NCBI RefSeq assembly: GCF_011045115.1
Contig: NZ_JAAKZG010000008.1
Location: 169,791 to 233,790 of the forward strand
Source of the DNA: Mesorhizobium zhangyense
Lineage (GTDB): Bacteria; Pseudomonadota; Alphaproteobacteria; Rhizobiales; Rhizobiaceae
DNA: 64,000 nucleotides
Direction: 5' to 3'
Below, piece after piece: positions 1 to 8,400 of the stretch (the first letter of the stretch is position 1; each line of letters starts with the position of its first letter). Both the position numbers and the translations under genes were made by a program. The notes under the pieces are model-generated. The model did not search any database, had not been told where the DNA came from, and saw only the letters and a program-made list of their open reading frames with translations.

Positions 1-179
1 ACGCCGATGGCAGCCGGAAGCTTGTCGGCGAGGCACTGGTAGTTGCGCAGGCTGTCGGCTTCGTTTTCGCCGCCGAGAATGCCGACGCGGAACACTTCCG
101 GGCTATCGGCATGAGCGACCGTGGCACCGGCCAGAGTTGCGAGCGCAACCGCGCCCATAAGGGCTTTCCTTGGGAACAT
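1..179 (-). CDS. phnD: Phosphonate ABC transporter substrate-binding protein PhnD, N-terminal part only
   Basis: Periplasmic binding protein of a phosphonate importer, cut by the window edge, so only about 59 residues are visible. The ATG at 179 is preceded by AGGAG at a good distance. The translation begins with a positively charged and hydrophobic signal peptide ending in an A-H-A-type site, then the mature start VGILGGENEADSLRNYQCL, which is typical of PhnD proteins. It lies 85 bases downstream of phnC on the same strand, the usual phnC-phnD order. The assignment rests on this N-terminal motif and on the neighbouring ATPase; the rest of the protein and the permease genes lie outside. Confidence 0.85.
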   Translation of the reverse strand, partial: MFPRKALMGAVALATLAGATVAHADSPEVFRVGILGGENEADSLRNYQCLADKLPAAIG

Positions 180-264
180 GGACGTGTCTCCTGTTAATTC
201 CGATTGATATCGATGTGTCTTGTGCAGAACCGGCCCTTCACGCGGGCGAAACGATCACGGACGC

Positions 265-1107
265 TCAGTGGCCGGCGTAGGCGGGCTCGAGCGATCCGGC
301 GGATTCGAGTTTGCGCAGCCGCTCGGGGCGGATGCTGGTCGAGGTAATGGCCTCGGAGATTTCTTCGCCATTGGCATCGGCGCCGTAGACGAGGCGCACG
401 GCCTCGCGGGTGAGGCTTTCAGGCGCGCCGTCGAACACCACCTTGCCGCCGGCCATGCCGATTATGCGGTTGCAATAGCTGCGCGCCGTGTCCAGCGTGT
501 GCAAATTGGTGATGACGGTGATGCCTTCCCTCAGGTTGATGTCGCGCAGCGAGTCCATCACCACCTTGGCATTCATCGGGTCGAGCGAGGCGATCGGTTC
601 GTCGGCGAGGATCAGCTTCGGCTGCTGCATCAGGGCGCGCGCGATCGCCACGCGCTGCTGCTGGCCACCCGAAAGCGTGCCGGCGCGCTGAAGTGCGGTC
701 GGTGCGATGTCTAGTCGTTCAAGCGCCGCAATCGCCTGGGCACGTTCCTCGTTGGAGAACATGCCGAGCAGGTTCAGTGCGGTGGAACGGTGGTTGAGCC
801 GGCCGAGCAGGACGTTGGTCAGCACGTCGAGGCGCGGCACGAGATTGAACTGCTGGAAGATCATGGCGCAGTCGCGCTGCCATCGCCGCAATGTCGCGCC
901 GCGATGGGCCGACACTTCCGCACCCTCAAAAAAAATCGACCCCTGAGAGGGATCGATAAGACGGTTGATCATGCGCAGAAGGGTCGATTTACCGGCGCCG
1001 GAACGGCCGATGATGCCGACCATCTGGCCCTGCTCGATTTCCAGCGCGACGCTGTCGACGGCGGTCTTCTTGCCAAATCGGCGCGAGACGTTTCGGATTT
1101 CGAGCAT
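265..1107 (-). CDS. phnC: Phosphonate ABC transporter ATP-binding protein PhnC
   Basis: Cytoplasmic ATPase (280 aa) that powers phosphonate uptake. Walker A GRSGAGKS is at residues 34-41, followed by the Q-loop (IFQQFNL), the signature [15 protein letters not shown] and the Walker B region [13 protein letters not shown]. The sequence [14 protein letters not shown] in the helical region is typical of PhnC. I chose the ATG at 1107 because the protein starts [11 protein letters not shown] as in the family; an in-frame ATG at 1140 would add 11 residues. It is the first gene of a phnC-phnD operon, with a Pho-box-like sequence about 70-90 bases upstream, so control by phosphate limitation through PhoB is likely. 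Confidence 0.92.
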   Translation of the reverse strand: MLEIRNVSRRFGKKTAVDSVALEIEQGQMVGIIGRSGAGKSTLLRMINRLIDPSQGSIFFEGAEVSAHRGATLRRWQRDCAMIFQQFNLVPRLDVLTNVLLGRLNHRSTALNLLGMFSNEERAQAIAALERLDIAPTALQRAGTLSGGQQQRVAIARALMQQPKLILADEPIASLDPMNAKVVMDSLRDINLREGITVITNLHTLDTARSYCNRIIGMAGGKVVFDGAPESLTREAVRLVYGADANGEEISEAITSTSIRPERLRKLESAGSLEPAYAGH

Positions 1108-1176
1108 GGCGACTTTCCCGTTCGGCTGTTTCAGCCTCATGGGAGGAACTGGCTATCGGACCAACGTGAAGGCGCG

Positions 1177-1194
1177 GTGTCAGTTCGATGTCAG
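1177..1194 (-). promoter_or_regulatory. Pho-box-like direct repeat upstream of phnC
   Basis: Read on the minus strand the sequence is CTGACATCGAACTGACAC. It has two heptamers, CTGACAT and CTGACAC, separated by four bases, the 7-4-7 layout of the PhoB binding site (consensus CTGTCAT-N4-CTGTCAT). Each half differs from the consensus at the fourth base (A for T), and the second also ends in C, a permitted variant. It sits 70 bases from the chosen phnC start. The layout is seen directly; PhoB binding is inferred. Confidence 0.55.
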
Positions 1195-1275
1195 TTTTGT
1201 TACGCTCCACAGTCGTGACGGCAGTTTTGGCCGCTTTCAATCGATGAAATCGCTACGAAAGCGGGGTTGAAAGCG

Positions 1276-1692
1276 TCAGGCCCCGCCCGGTGGAACCAGT
1301 CTGAAGTCGGGCAGTTCGCGTAGCGCCAGTTCGGGACCTGCGGGCGAATAGACGACGAAAAGCTGCATCGGCCCGTCGCCGGTGTTGGTGGTAGAATGAA
1401 ACCGGCTTTCCGGCACATAGACGGTGCAGCCCGGCCCCACCTTCTGCACGACCGGATTGCCGGCCTCGTCCTCGACCATCTGCTCGCCGCTGCCGGAAAT
1501 CACGAAGATGATCTCCTCCGCGCCCGGATGGTTGTGGCGCGTATGGCCCTGGCCCTTCTGCAGGTCGACGACGCCGCCCGAAAAGCGCGCCGCACCATTC
1601 ACCTCCGGAGCCACCGTCAGCGCCAGCCGGCCCCAGTCGAAGGCGAAGGTGTTCACGTCTTTCGGATAGACGAAATTGCGTTCCTTGCTCAT
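1276..1692 (-). CDS. Small single-domain cupin protein
   Basis: A 138-residue cupin. Motif 1 reads GHTRHNHPGAEEIIFVISG (two histidines and a glutamate that normally bind a divalent metal). Motif 2 near residues 90-105 contains GPGCTVYVPESRFHSTTNTG with the fourth histidine ligand, so the metal site looks intact. The ATG at 1692 has a strong GAGGAGG site upstream. It is the last gene of a three-gene operon, 13 bases after the TIM-barrel gene. Small cupins may be isomerases, dioxygenases or lyases, and the sequence does not decide between these; the Tm-1-type operon is the only clue to its role. Confidence 0.8.
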   Translation of the reverse strand: MSKERNFVYPKDVNTFAFDWGRLALTVAPEVNGAARFSGGVVDLQKGQGHTRHNHPGAEEIIFVISGSGEQMVEDEAGNPVVQKVGPGCTVYVPESRFHSTTNTGDGPMQLFVVYSPAGPELALRELPDFRLVPPGGA

Positions 1693-1705
1693 GGCAAACT
1701 CCTCC

Positions 1706-2557
1706 TCAATTCTGGCTTGCGGCCGGCATCAGCGTCAAGCTCTTGAAGCTCGCCGTCTGGTCTTGAATCGCGGCTTCCGCCGGCAGCCGCTCCATCGAGC
1801 TTGCGCCGTAGAAGCCGTGGCAGCCGCTCGCCCGTTCGAGAATGTAGCGCGCGTCCTCCGGCATCGAGATCGGCCCGCCATGGCAAAGCACGATGACAGC
1901 CTTGCGCGTCGAGCGTGCCGCCTCGGCAATCGCGTCGATCTCCTTCACGCAGTCGTCCAGCGTCTTGGCCGAAGTCGCGCCGATCGAGCCGCCGGTGGTC
2001 ACGCCCATATGCGCAACGACGATGTCCGCGCCGGCCTTGGTCATGGCGCGGGCCTCGTCGGGGTTGAAGACGTAAGGCGTGGTCAGGAGATCGAGCCCAT
2101 GCGCCAGCGCGATCATGTCGACCTCTAGGCCGTAGCCCATGCCGGTTTCCTCGAAGCTTTGCCGCATATTGCCGTCGAACAGGCCAATGGTCGGAAAGTT
2201 CTGCACGCCGGAGAAACCCATATCCTTCAATTCGGCGAGGAAGCGCGGCATGAGGATGAACGGGTCGGTGCCGTTGACGCCGGCCAAAACCGGCGTGTGC
2301 CTGACCACCGGCAGCACCTCGACCGCCATTTCCCTAACGATCTCGTTGGCGTTGCCGTAGGCGAGCAGCCCCGCTGCCGAGCCACGACCCGCCATGCGGT
2401 AGCGGCCCGAATTGTAGATGATGATGAGGTCGATGCCGCCCGCTTCCTCGGCCTTGGCCGACAGGCCGGTGCCCGCCCCGCCGCCGACGATCGGCACGCC
2501 GCGTTCGATCATGTCGCGGAATTTTTCGAGGATCTTCTTGCGGGGAATGACCGGCAT
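1706..2557 (-). CDS. TIM-barrel protein of the phosphoenolpyruvate-hydrolase-like family (C-terminal half of Tm-1-type proteins)
   Basis: A 283-residue cytoplasmic TIM-barrel protein of the IGPS-like or 'PEP hydrolase' family. Recognisable stretches are the glycine-rich [16 protein letters not shown] near the N terminus, [29 protein letters not shown], and the late [16 protein letters not shown] and [12 protein letters not shown]. The ATG at 2557 fits best because it leaves only eight bases after the stop of the upstream Tm-1-type gene, whereas a TTG at 2584 would overlap it. In plant Tm-1 this domain is fused behind the UPF0261 domain; here they are two consecutive genes. The reaction is not established for most members. 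Catalysis is assumed from the fold, not shown. Confidence 0.85.
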   Translation of the reverse strand: MPVIPRKKILEKFRDMIERGVPIVGGGAGTGLSAKAEEAGGIDLIIIYNSGRYRMAGRGSAAGLLAYGNANEIVREMAVEVLPVVRHTPVLAGVNGTDPFILMPRFLAELKDMGFSGVQNFPTIGLFDGNMRQSFEETGMGYGLEVDMIALAHGLDLLTTPYVFNPDEARAMTKAGADIVVAHMGVTTGGSIGATSAKTLDDCVKEIDAIAEAARSTRKAVIVLCHGGPISMPEDARYILERASGCHGFYGASSMERLPAEAAIQDQTASFKSLTLMPAASQN

Positions 2558-2564
2558 CTGGGTC

Positions 2565-3761
2565 TCACTGTTTTGCGATGGCAAGGAAGGCAGCGGTTGC
2601 CGCCTGCGCGAATTCGGGATCGTTGATATGCAACGGCAGGCGCTCGATGCGCCGGTTCGGCGCCGGCTTCAGGCTCGTCTCTATGGCGTCAAAGAGTGCT
2701 TCGTCAGCTTCGGGATCGAAGAAGGCACCGCCCTCGACATCGAGCGCGGAAACACCTTTTTCGGGGATCAGAAAATGCACCGGCCCCTCGCAGGCGCTGA
2801 GCTTTTGGCCGATCCATTGGCCGATCTGGCGGCATTCATTCGCGGTCGTGCGCATCAGCGTCACATTGGAATTGTGCTTGTAGAACAGCCGTTCGCGATA
2901 GCGCACCGGCACGGTTTCCGGCGCCCAGAAATTTATCATGTCGAGCGCTCCAACCGAGCCGACATAGGGCAGTCTGGTCCGCGCAATGGCATCCAGCCTG
3001 TCCTCGCCGGCAGCCAATACACCGCCGAACAAAAGGTCGCAGATTTCCGTCGTGGTGATGTCGATGACGCCGGCGAGCATCGAACTGTCTACCAGCTTTT
3101 CCATCGTCCGCCCGCCGGTGCCCGTGGCGTGGAAGACGAGGCAGTCATAGCGGTCGCGCAACCGCTCCGAAATCGCCGTCACGCAAGGCGTGGTGACGCC
3201 GAACATCGTCAGCCCGATCGCTGGCCGGCCATCCTCGATTTTGGCGGGGTTGGCGGCCATGCCGGCGATTGCCTGCGCGGCATTCGACAGCACCACGCGG
3301 CTGATCCGGTTCAGCCCGGCGAGGTCGGTGATCGACGGCACCATGACGATGTCGGAGACGCCGACGTAAGGCGAGACGTCGCCCGAGGCGAGCGTCGAGA
3401 CCATGATCTTGGGCAGGCCGAGCGGCAGTTCGCGCATGCCGGCGGTCACGATCGAGGTGCCGCCACCCCCGCCGATGCCGATGATGCCGGCAATGTCGTT
3501 GCGCTTGGTGATGAACCGCGAAAAGGCATTCGCCATCGCCGCAACCGCGCGGCCACGGTCGCCGCTGGCGAGTTCCGCCTGGGTCGTGTCCGCGCCATGC
3601 TGCACGACCTCGGCAGCGGAAATCTCGGCGTCGATTCCGGCAGGCGTCGTGCCGACATCGACCCGCACCGGCGCCGCACCCAGTGCCGCAATCCGTGCTG
3701 CGAGGTAGTCGAGCTCCTCGCCCTTTGTGTCGGCTGTGCCGACCACATAGATGCGCTTCAC
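2565..3761 (-). CDS. Tm-1-like ATP-binding protein (UPF0261)
   Basis: A 398-residue UPF0261 protein, homologous to the N-terminal domain of the tomato antiviral protein Tm-1. It starts [20 protein letters not shown], and the nucleotide-binding region contains [21 protein letters not shown]. Other family marks are [18 protein letters not shown] and [16 protein letters not shown] chose a GTG at 3761 because GGAGGGACC lies directly before it; an in-frame extension to 3836 adds a basic stretch without a comparable ribosome site. It is the first gene of the operon with the TIM-barrel and cupin genes and is divergent from a TetR gene, which probably controls it. Biochemical function is unknown. Confidence 0.88.
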   Translation of the reverse strand: MKRIYVVGTADTKGEELDYLAARIAALGAAPVRVDVGTTPAGIDAEISAAEVVQHGADTTQAELASGDRGRAVAAMANAFSRFITKRNDIAGIIGIGGGGGTSIVTAGMRELPLGLPKIMVSTLASGDVSPYVGVSDIVMVPSITDLAGLNRISRVVLSNAAQAIAGMAANPAKIEDGRPAIGLTMFGVTTPCVTAISERLRDRYDCLVFHATGTGGRTMEKLVDSSMLAGVIDITTTEICDLLFGGVLAAGEDRLDAIARTRLPYVGSVGALDMINFWAPETVPVRYRERLFYKHNSNVTLMRTTANECRQIGQWIGQKLSACEGPVHFLIPEKGVSALDVEGGAFFDPEADEALFDAIETSLKPAPNRRIERLPLHINDPEFAQAATAAFLAIAKQ

Positions 3762-3869
3762 GGTCCCTCCTGCCGCGACCATTTTCCCCCGTCGCAGCCT
3801 GTCTCCGTCATGTTTCCGAACGGCTGATTCAACCATTGCAAATTTTTGAGACGCGCGTATCGTATTGAT

Positions 3870-4508
3870 ATGGCAGTCTCACGTCAACAAGCCGAAATCG
3901 TCGAAGAAGCCGAGCGCGGCCCCCGGGCGCGCACGCGCCGGCTCATGCTGGATACGGCAATCCGGCTGATGCAGGCCGGCGCGACGCCTTCGGTCAGCGA
4001 GGCGGCGGAAGCAGCCGGCGTGTCGCGCGCGACGGCCTATCGTTATTTCCCAAGCCAGGCCGCCCTTGTGCAGGCCGTGGTCGACGAGGGGCTTGGCCCG
4101 ATCCTCGACTGGCGTTCAAATTCGAAGGACACAGGCGAACGCGTCGCCGATCTCATCGGCACATCGCTGCCGCGCATCGAGGAATTCGAGGCGACCTTCA
4201 AGGCCGCGCTGAAGCTGTCGCTGGACCAGTGGGCCCGGCGCCAGGCCGGCACGCTGGGCGCCGAGCCGCAGCTCACGCGCGGTCATCGCGTCGAGCTTCT
4301 GCGCGAGGCGATCGCTCCGCTCGGTGGTTTGATTTCGCCCGCGGCAAGCGAGCGGCTGGCGCAGTCGCTGTCGCTCGTTTTCGGCGTCGAGGTGCTGATC
4401 GTGCTGAAGGATATGTGGGGTTTGGGCAGCGAGGAAACCCGCTCGGTCGCGCAATGGGCAGCTGCAGCGCTTGTGCGCGCTGCAATCAGCGAGGGTGGTG
4501 CGGCATAG
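3870..4508 (+). CDS. TetR-family transcriptional regulator
   Basis: A 212-residue regulator. The N-terminal helix-turn-helix (about residues 40-65) reads SVSEAAEAAGVSRATAYRYF, a clear TetR_N recognition helix; the C-terminal domain is divergent and matches no named subfamily that I recognise. The ATG at 3870 is used because the only in-frame extension begins with a TTG inside an AT-rich promoter stretch. No strong ribosome site precedes it, so the message may be leaderless or weakly translated. It is divergent from the Tm-1/TIM-barrel/cupin operon with 108 bases between starts, the usual layout for a local repressor. The ligand is unknown. Confidence 0.85.
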   Translation: MAVSRQQAEIVEEAERGPRARTRRLMLDTAIRLMQAGATPSVSEAAEAAGVSRATAYRYFPSQAALVQAVVDEGLGPILDWRSNSKDTGERVADLIGTSLPRIEEFEATFKAALKLSLDQWARRQAGTLGAEPQLTRGHRVELLREAIAPLGGLISPAASERLAQSLSLVFGVEVLIVLKDMWGLGSEETRSVAQWAAAALVRAAISEGGAA

Positions 4509-4541
4509 AAGAGGCGGCATTGGTCTGCGCAAGCAGGCGTG

Positions 4542-4564
4542 CAAATCTGGTTCTACCAGATTTG
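4542..4564. promoter_or_regulatory. GntR/FadR-type operator 1 (perfect 23-bp palindrome)
   Basis: Ten-base arms CAAATCTGGT and ACCAGATTTG match perfectly around a TCT centre. The core is TGGTTCTACCA at 4548-4558, which fits the TGGT-N3-ACCA recognition pattern of FadR-subfamily GntR regulators. It lies upstream of the importer promoter, 169 bases centre to centre from operator 2. A Rho-independent terminator for the TetR gene is less likely because no T-run follows. Confidence 0.6.
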
Positions 4565-4697
4565 ATGTTTTGCTGTGTCGCTAGTGGTCTATGTCTATAA
4601 CGGATTTCTATCGGTTTCTGACATGCAGAAGCCGGAATAAATATAAAATTCTTGTGAAGCCGTGTCAGGTTAGCCCCGGCTCCATCAAAGAAAGCAC

Positions 4698-4725
4698 TTG
4701 ACGGCAAAGCGCCAATTGGTAATAC
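4698..4725 (+). promoter_or_regulatory. Predicted promoter of the sugar importer operon
   Basis: TTGACG at 4698-4703 and TAATAC at 4720-4725 are separated by 16 bases. The -10 element lies inside operator 2. The same layout (TTGACC, 16 bases, TATTAC, operator on the -10) recurs before the gene at 18512, which supports both calls. Confidence 0.5.
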
Positions 4726-4727
4726 CA
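4717..4727. promoter_or_regulatory. GntR/FadR-type operator 2, on the -10 box
   Basis: TGGTAATACCA, in the context CCAATTGGTAATACCAGAT. It overlaps the predicted -10 hexamer, so a bound repressor would block RNA polymerase. The likely protein is the FadR-type regulator encoded at 15286-16002. Confidence 0.6.
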
Positions 4728-4887
4728 GATGGACAGGAGGAGCGGATTGGGCATTGTCGCCTAAATCGGTTCAGGGCAGGTCGAGGAGGACCGCGCCCCA
4801 AAGCAGCAGCACTGAAAGACTACCCGGAGCAGCGCCGCGCGCTGCCCGACCAAGAGGTAGAGTTGCGCACCACGGGAGGAACGCATA

Positions 4888-6198
4888 ATGCGCAAGACAT
4901 TGACCGGCCTGCTTGCCGGTATCGGCCTATCGCTAGCCTGCAGCACTTCGGCTTTTTCACAGGAACTGACCATATTCTGGGCGGAATGGGATCCGGCCAA
5001 CTATCTTCAGGAACTGGTCAACCAGTATGAAGCCGAAACCGGTGTGAAGGTCACCGTCGAAACGACGCCCTGGGCCGATTTCCAGACCAAGACCTTCACC
5101 GAATTCAACGCCAAGGGCGATGCCTACGACATGGTCGTCGGTGACTCGCAATGGCTCGGCGCCGGCTCGACCGGCGGTCACTATGTCGACCTGACCGACT
5201 TCTTCAAGAAGCACAATCTCGGCGAGGTCATGGCGCCCGCCACCGTCAAGTCCTATGCCGAATATCCCGGCAATAGCGGCAAGTACTGGGCGATCCCGCT
5301 CGAGGGTGACGCCGTCGGCTGGTCCTATCGCAAGGACTGGTTCGAGGACCCGAAGGAGAAGGAAGCCTTCAAGGCCAAATATGGCTACGAGCTCGACGTG
5401 CCGAAGGACTGGAAGGCGCTGCGCGACATTTCCGAGTTCTTCTATCGCCCGGACGAGAAGCGCTACGGCATCGCCATCTACACCGACAATTCCTATGACG
5501 CGATGGCGATGGGCTTCGAAAACGCGCTGTTCAGCTATGGCGGCGAGCTTGGTGATTACACGACCTACAAGGTCGACGGCATCATCAACTCGGACAAGGC
5601 GGTCGCTGCCCTCGACGCCTACAAGGAGCTCTACAAGTTCACGCCTCCGGGCTGGGCCAAGACCTTCTTCGTCGAAAACAACCAGGCCATCACCGAAGGC
5701 CTGGCGGCAATGAGCATGAACTATTTTGCTTTCTTCCCCTCGCTGCTGAACGAGGCGACCAATCCGCACGCCAAGAACACGGGCTTCTTCGCCAACCCTC
5801 CGGGGCCGGATGGCGACCAGTTCGCAGCCCTTGGCGGACAGGGTATTTCGATCGTGTCCTATTCCAAGAACCAGGAAGAGGCGCTGAAATTCCTCGAATG
5901 GTTCATCAAGGACGATACCCAGAAGAAGTGGGCCGAACTCGGCGGCTACACCTGCTCGAAGGCCGTGCTTGAATCGGCCGAATTCCAGAACGCCACGCCC
6001 TACAACAAGGCCTTCTACGAGACCATGTTCAAGGTGAAGGATTTCTGGGCGGTGCCGGAATATGCCGAACTGCTCCAGCAGCTCAACCAGCGTCTCTATC
6101 CGCACATCGTCGGCGGCGAAGGCTCGTCGAAGGAAGTGCTCGACGCGCTGGCCGGCGACTGGAAAGCGACCTTCGCCAAATACGGCCGCGGTCAGTAA
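4888..6198 (+). CDS. Sugar ABC transporter extracellular solute-binding protein (family 1)
   Basis: A 436-residue periplasmic binding protein that should deliver a carbohydrate to the importer encoded downstream. Residues 1-24 form a signal peptide with likely cleavage after AFS. The mature protein opens with the family-1 pattern ELTIFWAEWDPANYLQELV and continues with KVTVETTPWADFQTKTFTEF and YDMVVGDSQWLG. Length and layout fit carbohydrate (CUT1-type) binding proteins, but the ligand cannot be read from the sequence. The ATG follows GGAGGAACGCATA. It is the first gene of a six-gene operon behind two FadR-type operators and is followed by a strong hairpin that probably raises its expression above that of the permeases. 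Confidence 0.9.
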   Translation: MRKTLTGLLAGIGLSLACSTSAFSQELTIFWAEWDPANYLQELVNQYEAETGVKVTVETTPWADFQTKTFTEFNAKGDAYDMVVGDSQWLGAGSTGGHYVDLTDFFKKHNLGEVMAPATVKSYAEYPGNSGKYWAIPLEGDAVGWSYRKDWFEDPKEKEAFKAKYGYELDVPKDWKALRDISEFFYRPDEKRYGIAIYTDNSYDAMAMGFENALFSYGGELGDYTTYKVDGIINSDKAVAALDAYKELYKFTPPGWAKTFFVENNQAITEGLAAMSMNYFAFFPSLLNEATNPHAKNTGFFANPPGPDGDQFAALGGQGISIVSYSKNQEEALKFLEWFIKDDTQKKWAELGGYTCSKAVLESAEFQNATPYNKAFYETMFKVKDFWAVPEYAELLQQLNQRLYPHIVGGEGSSKEVLDALAGDWKATFAKYGRGQ

Positions 6199-6213
6199 AC
6201 ACCTATACCCCTT

Positions 6214-6248
6214 GGAGGGGGTGCCTAAAGCGCCTCCTCCTTTTCTTT
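6214..6248 (+). terminator. Stem-loop and T-rich run between binding-protein and permease genes (attenuator)
   Basis: GGAGGGGGTGC at 6214-6224 pairs with GCGCCTCCTCC at 6230-6240 (11 pairs, two G-T wobbles) around the loop CTAAA, followed by TTTTCTTT. It looks like a partial terminator or RNA-stabilising hairpin inside the operon, as is common after binding-protein genes to give excess binding protein over membrane components. Confidence 0.6.
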
Positions 6249-6327
6249 CGCCAGATCCATCGAGGCGCGGCAACAGCGCAGGTCCGGCGGATAAAATATC
6301 GGAAGCCTCTCGGAGGAGGAGAGTTTC

Positions 6328-7233
6328 TTGGCGACAGCAGTCATGACCACGCTCGATCAGCGCACGCGTGCAGCCAGCCGCGGCATGAGCGACATCTCGA
6401 TCCGCAACCTGTTCATCATTCCGACGATCCTGTTTCTGATCGTCTTCAACATCTTTCCGCTGCTTTACTCGCTCTATTATTCCTTCACCGATTTCCGTGC
6501 TTCCACCAACGCGCCGGCCAATTTCGTCGGCCTGCAGAATTATCGCGAGCTTCTGAACGACCCCTTCATCTGGTCGAACTTCGCCATCACCGCCCAATAT
6601 GTCATCGTCTCGGTCACGGGGCAGGTGCTGGTCGGTTTCGGCGTGGCGATGCTGCTCAACCGCGACATCCCCTTCAAGGGGCTGATCACGACGCTGCTGC
6701 TCCTGCCGATGATGCTGTCCATGGCCGTCGTCGGCCTGTTTTGGAAGCTGCTCTACGACCCGTCATGGGGCGTCATCAACTATGCGCTGGGCCTCGGCAA
6801 TTTCGAGTGGCTGGCCAATCCCAAGATGGCGCTCTACGCGGTCGCTATCACCGATATCTGGATGTGGTCGCCCTTCGTCATGCTGCTGTCGCTCGCCGGC
6901 CTGTCGGCGGTGCCAAAGCATCTCTACGAAGCCGCCGCCATCGACCGCGCCGGCTCGTTCTACACCTTCTTCCGCATCACGCTGCCGCTGGTAGCACCCA
7001 TCCTGATGATCGCCATCATCTTCCGCACCATGGAAGCCTTCAAGACCTTCGATCTGGCCTACATCCTGACCAGCCAGCCGACCACCGAGGTCATATCGAT
7101 CCGGCTCTACAAGATGGCGTTCCAGGAGTGGCAGACCGGACGGTCCTGCGCGCTCGCCTACATCGTGCTGATCATGGTCATCGCCATCACCAACATCTAC
7201 GTGAAGTACCTGAACAAAGTGAAGGAGCGCTGA
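6328..7233 (+). CDS. Sugar ABC transporter permease 1
   Basis: Inner-membrane permease of 301 residues with about six membrane segments, the first near residues 27-50 (NLFIIPTILFLIVFNIFPLL). The conserved permease loop that docks on the ATPase reads EAAAIDRAGSFYTFFRITLP, near residues 200-220. The TTG at 6328 is the best start because GGAGGAGGA lies seven bases before it; the first ATG, at 6343, is too far from that site. The protein resembles MalF/UgpA-type CUT1 permeases. It is followed after one base by the second permease gene, so the two are translated together. Confidence 0.9.
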   Translation: MATAVMTTLDQRTRAASRGMSDISIRNLFIIPTILFLIVFNIFPLLYSLYYSFTDFRASTNAPANFVGLQNYRELLNDPFIWSNFAITAQYVIVSVTGQVLVGFGVAMLLNRDIPFKGLITTLLLLPMMLSMAVVGLFWKLLYDPSWGVINYALGLGNFEWLANPKMALYAVAITDIWMWSPFVMLLSLAGLSAVPKHLYEAAAIDRAGSFYTFFRITLPLVAPILMIAIIFRTMEAFKTFDLAYILTSQPTTEVISIRLYKMAFQEWQTGRSCALAYIVLIMVIAITNIYVKYLNKVKER

Positions 7234-7234
7234 G

Positions 7235-8194
7235 ATGGCTGCAGTTCGCACCGGCAGCGAAATCGCGCTCAACCGCTTTGCCGTCGTCATTGTCCTGATC
7301 GTGACGCTGATCTTCCTGGCGCCGATCTACTGGATCACCTCGACCGCCTTCAAGCCGCGCAATCTGGCGACCACGATACCGCCGACTGTGGTCTTCGAGC
7401 CCGAGATTTCGCCCTTCGTGAAGCTCTTCACCAAGCGTGCACAACTGCGCTCGGCCCCGACGCCTGAAGAATATGCCGCCGCCCCGTGGTGGGAGCGTCT
7501 CGTCTTCGACGGCGGCGAAAAGGTCGTGCGTTCCGGCAAGGGCGAGGTCCAGCTTTCCGGCTATCCCAGCCGCTTCATGAACTCGCTCATCGTGGCCATC
7601 ACGTCGACCGTGCTCGCGGTCGGCATGGGCACCTTCACCGCCTACGGGTTTTCGCGCTTCAAGGTGAAAGGCGAGCAGGACCTGCTCTTCTTCATCCTGT
7701 CGACGCGTATGCTGCCGCCCGTCGTGGTGGCCATCCCGATGTTCCTGATGTACCGCGCGGTCGGCCTCAACGACACGCATTGGGGCCTGATCATCCTCTA
7801 TACCGCCTTCAACCTTTCCTTCTCGGTCTGGCTCATGAAGGGCTTCATCGACGAGATACCCAAGGAGTATGAGGAGGCGGCCCTTGTCGACGGCTACACG
7901 CGCATGGAGGCCTTCTTCAAGATCGTCCTGCCCGAAGCCGCCACCGGCATCGCAGCCACTGCCGTGTTCTGCTTCATCACGGCATGGAACGAATACGCTT
8001 TCGCGCTGATCATGACCAACCGCCGCGCCCAGACCGCGCCGCCCTTCATTCCCTCGCAGGTCGGTTCCGGCCTGCCCGACTGGACGGTGATCGCCGCCGG
8101 AACCTTCCTGTTCCTGCTGCCGGTAGCGATCTTCACATTCCTCCTGCGCAACCACCTGCTGCGCGGCATGTCCTTCGGAGCGATCCGCAAATGA
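7235..8194 (+). CDS. Sugar ABC transporter permease 2
   Basis: Inner-membrane permease of 319 residues of the MalG/UgpE type. A first membrane helix near residues 14-35 is followed by an unusually long extracytoplasmic loop (about residues 40-110, acidic and proline-rich), then five more segments. The ATPase-docking loop reads EEAALVDGYTRMEAFFKIV. The long loop sets it apart from ordinary CUT1 permeases and may contact the binding protein; that is inference. The ATG at 7235 lies directly behind the TGA of permease 1, and its own TGA overlaps the start of the small membrane protein gene. Confidence 0.9.
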   Translation: MAAVRTGSEIALNRFAVVIVLIVTLIFLAPIYWITSTAFKPRNLATTIPPTVVFEPEISPFVKLFTKRAQLRSAPTPEEYAAAPWWERLVFDGGEKVVRSGKGEVQLSGYPSRFMNSLIVAITSTVLAVGMGTFTAYGFSRFKVKGEQDLLFFILSTRMLPPVVVAIPMFLMYRAVGLNDTHWGLIILYTAFNLSFSVWLMKGFIDEIPKEYEEAALVDGYTRMEAFFKIVLPEAATGIAATAVFCFITAWNEYAFALIMTNRRAQTAPPFIPSQVGSGLPDWTVIAAGTFLFLLPVAIFTFLLRNHLLRGMSFGAIRK

Positions 8195-8400
8195 TCCGCA
8201 GCGATACTCTTCAGCGCATAGCCGAGATCGTCATGGTGCTGGGCATTATCGCCCTGTGCCAGCCGTGGAACCTGTTCCTGCATCGCTATGGACTGACCGT
8301 CATTATTGTCGGCCTGATAACCTTCATGTGCACCAACTGGTTCGGCTCCAAGGTGGTGACCGAAGTGGAAGGCCCGCGCGGCAAGGAGGGCCACTCGTGA
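8191..8400 (+). CDS. 69-residue membrane protein of the importer operon
   Basis: A small protein starting MIRSDTLQRIAEIVMVLGII, with two predicted membrane helices (about residues 11-28 and 34-51) and a short charged C terminus. The ATG overlaps the stop of permease 2 (ATGA at 8191-8194), and the stop overlaps the GTG start of ATPase 1 (GTGA at 8397-8400), so translational coupling on both sides argues that it is real. A small membrane protein beside two permeases and two ATPases also occurs in the rhizobial glycerol importer (GlpU in GlpSTPQUV). I do not recognise the sequence family; a role as accessory membrane subunit is inferred from position. Confidence 0.8.
   Translation: MIRSDTLQRIAEIVMVLGIIALCQPWNLFLHRYGLTVIIVGLITFMCTNWFGSKVVTEVEGPRGKEGHS

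Larger units (their letters stand above)
4509..4887 (+). other. Control region of the sugar ABC importer operon
   Basis: A 379-base gene-free stretch. It holds two TGGT-N3-ACCA operators (centres near 4553 and 4722), a promoter with TTGACG at 4698-4703 and TAATAC at 4720-4725, and a predicted leader of about 155 bases ending in GGAGG before the ATG at 4888. The stretch between the operators is AT-rich compared with the surrounding genes. No small open reading frame stands out. Confidence 0.6.

Noticed and set aside
5013..5026. Palindrome ACTGGTCAACCAGT resembling the FadR-type operator
   Set aside because: The spacer is two bases, not three, and it lies inside the binding-protein coding sequence (codons for ELVNQY).
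4957..6597. Long open frame (546 codons) on the minus strand opposite the binding-protein gene
   Set aside because: Shadow of the highly codon-biased plus-strand gene; no ribosome site and no family pattern.
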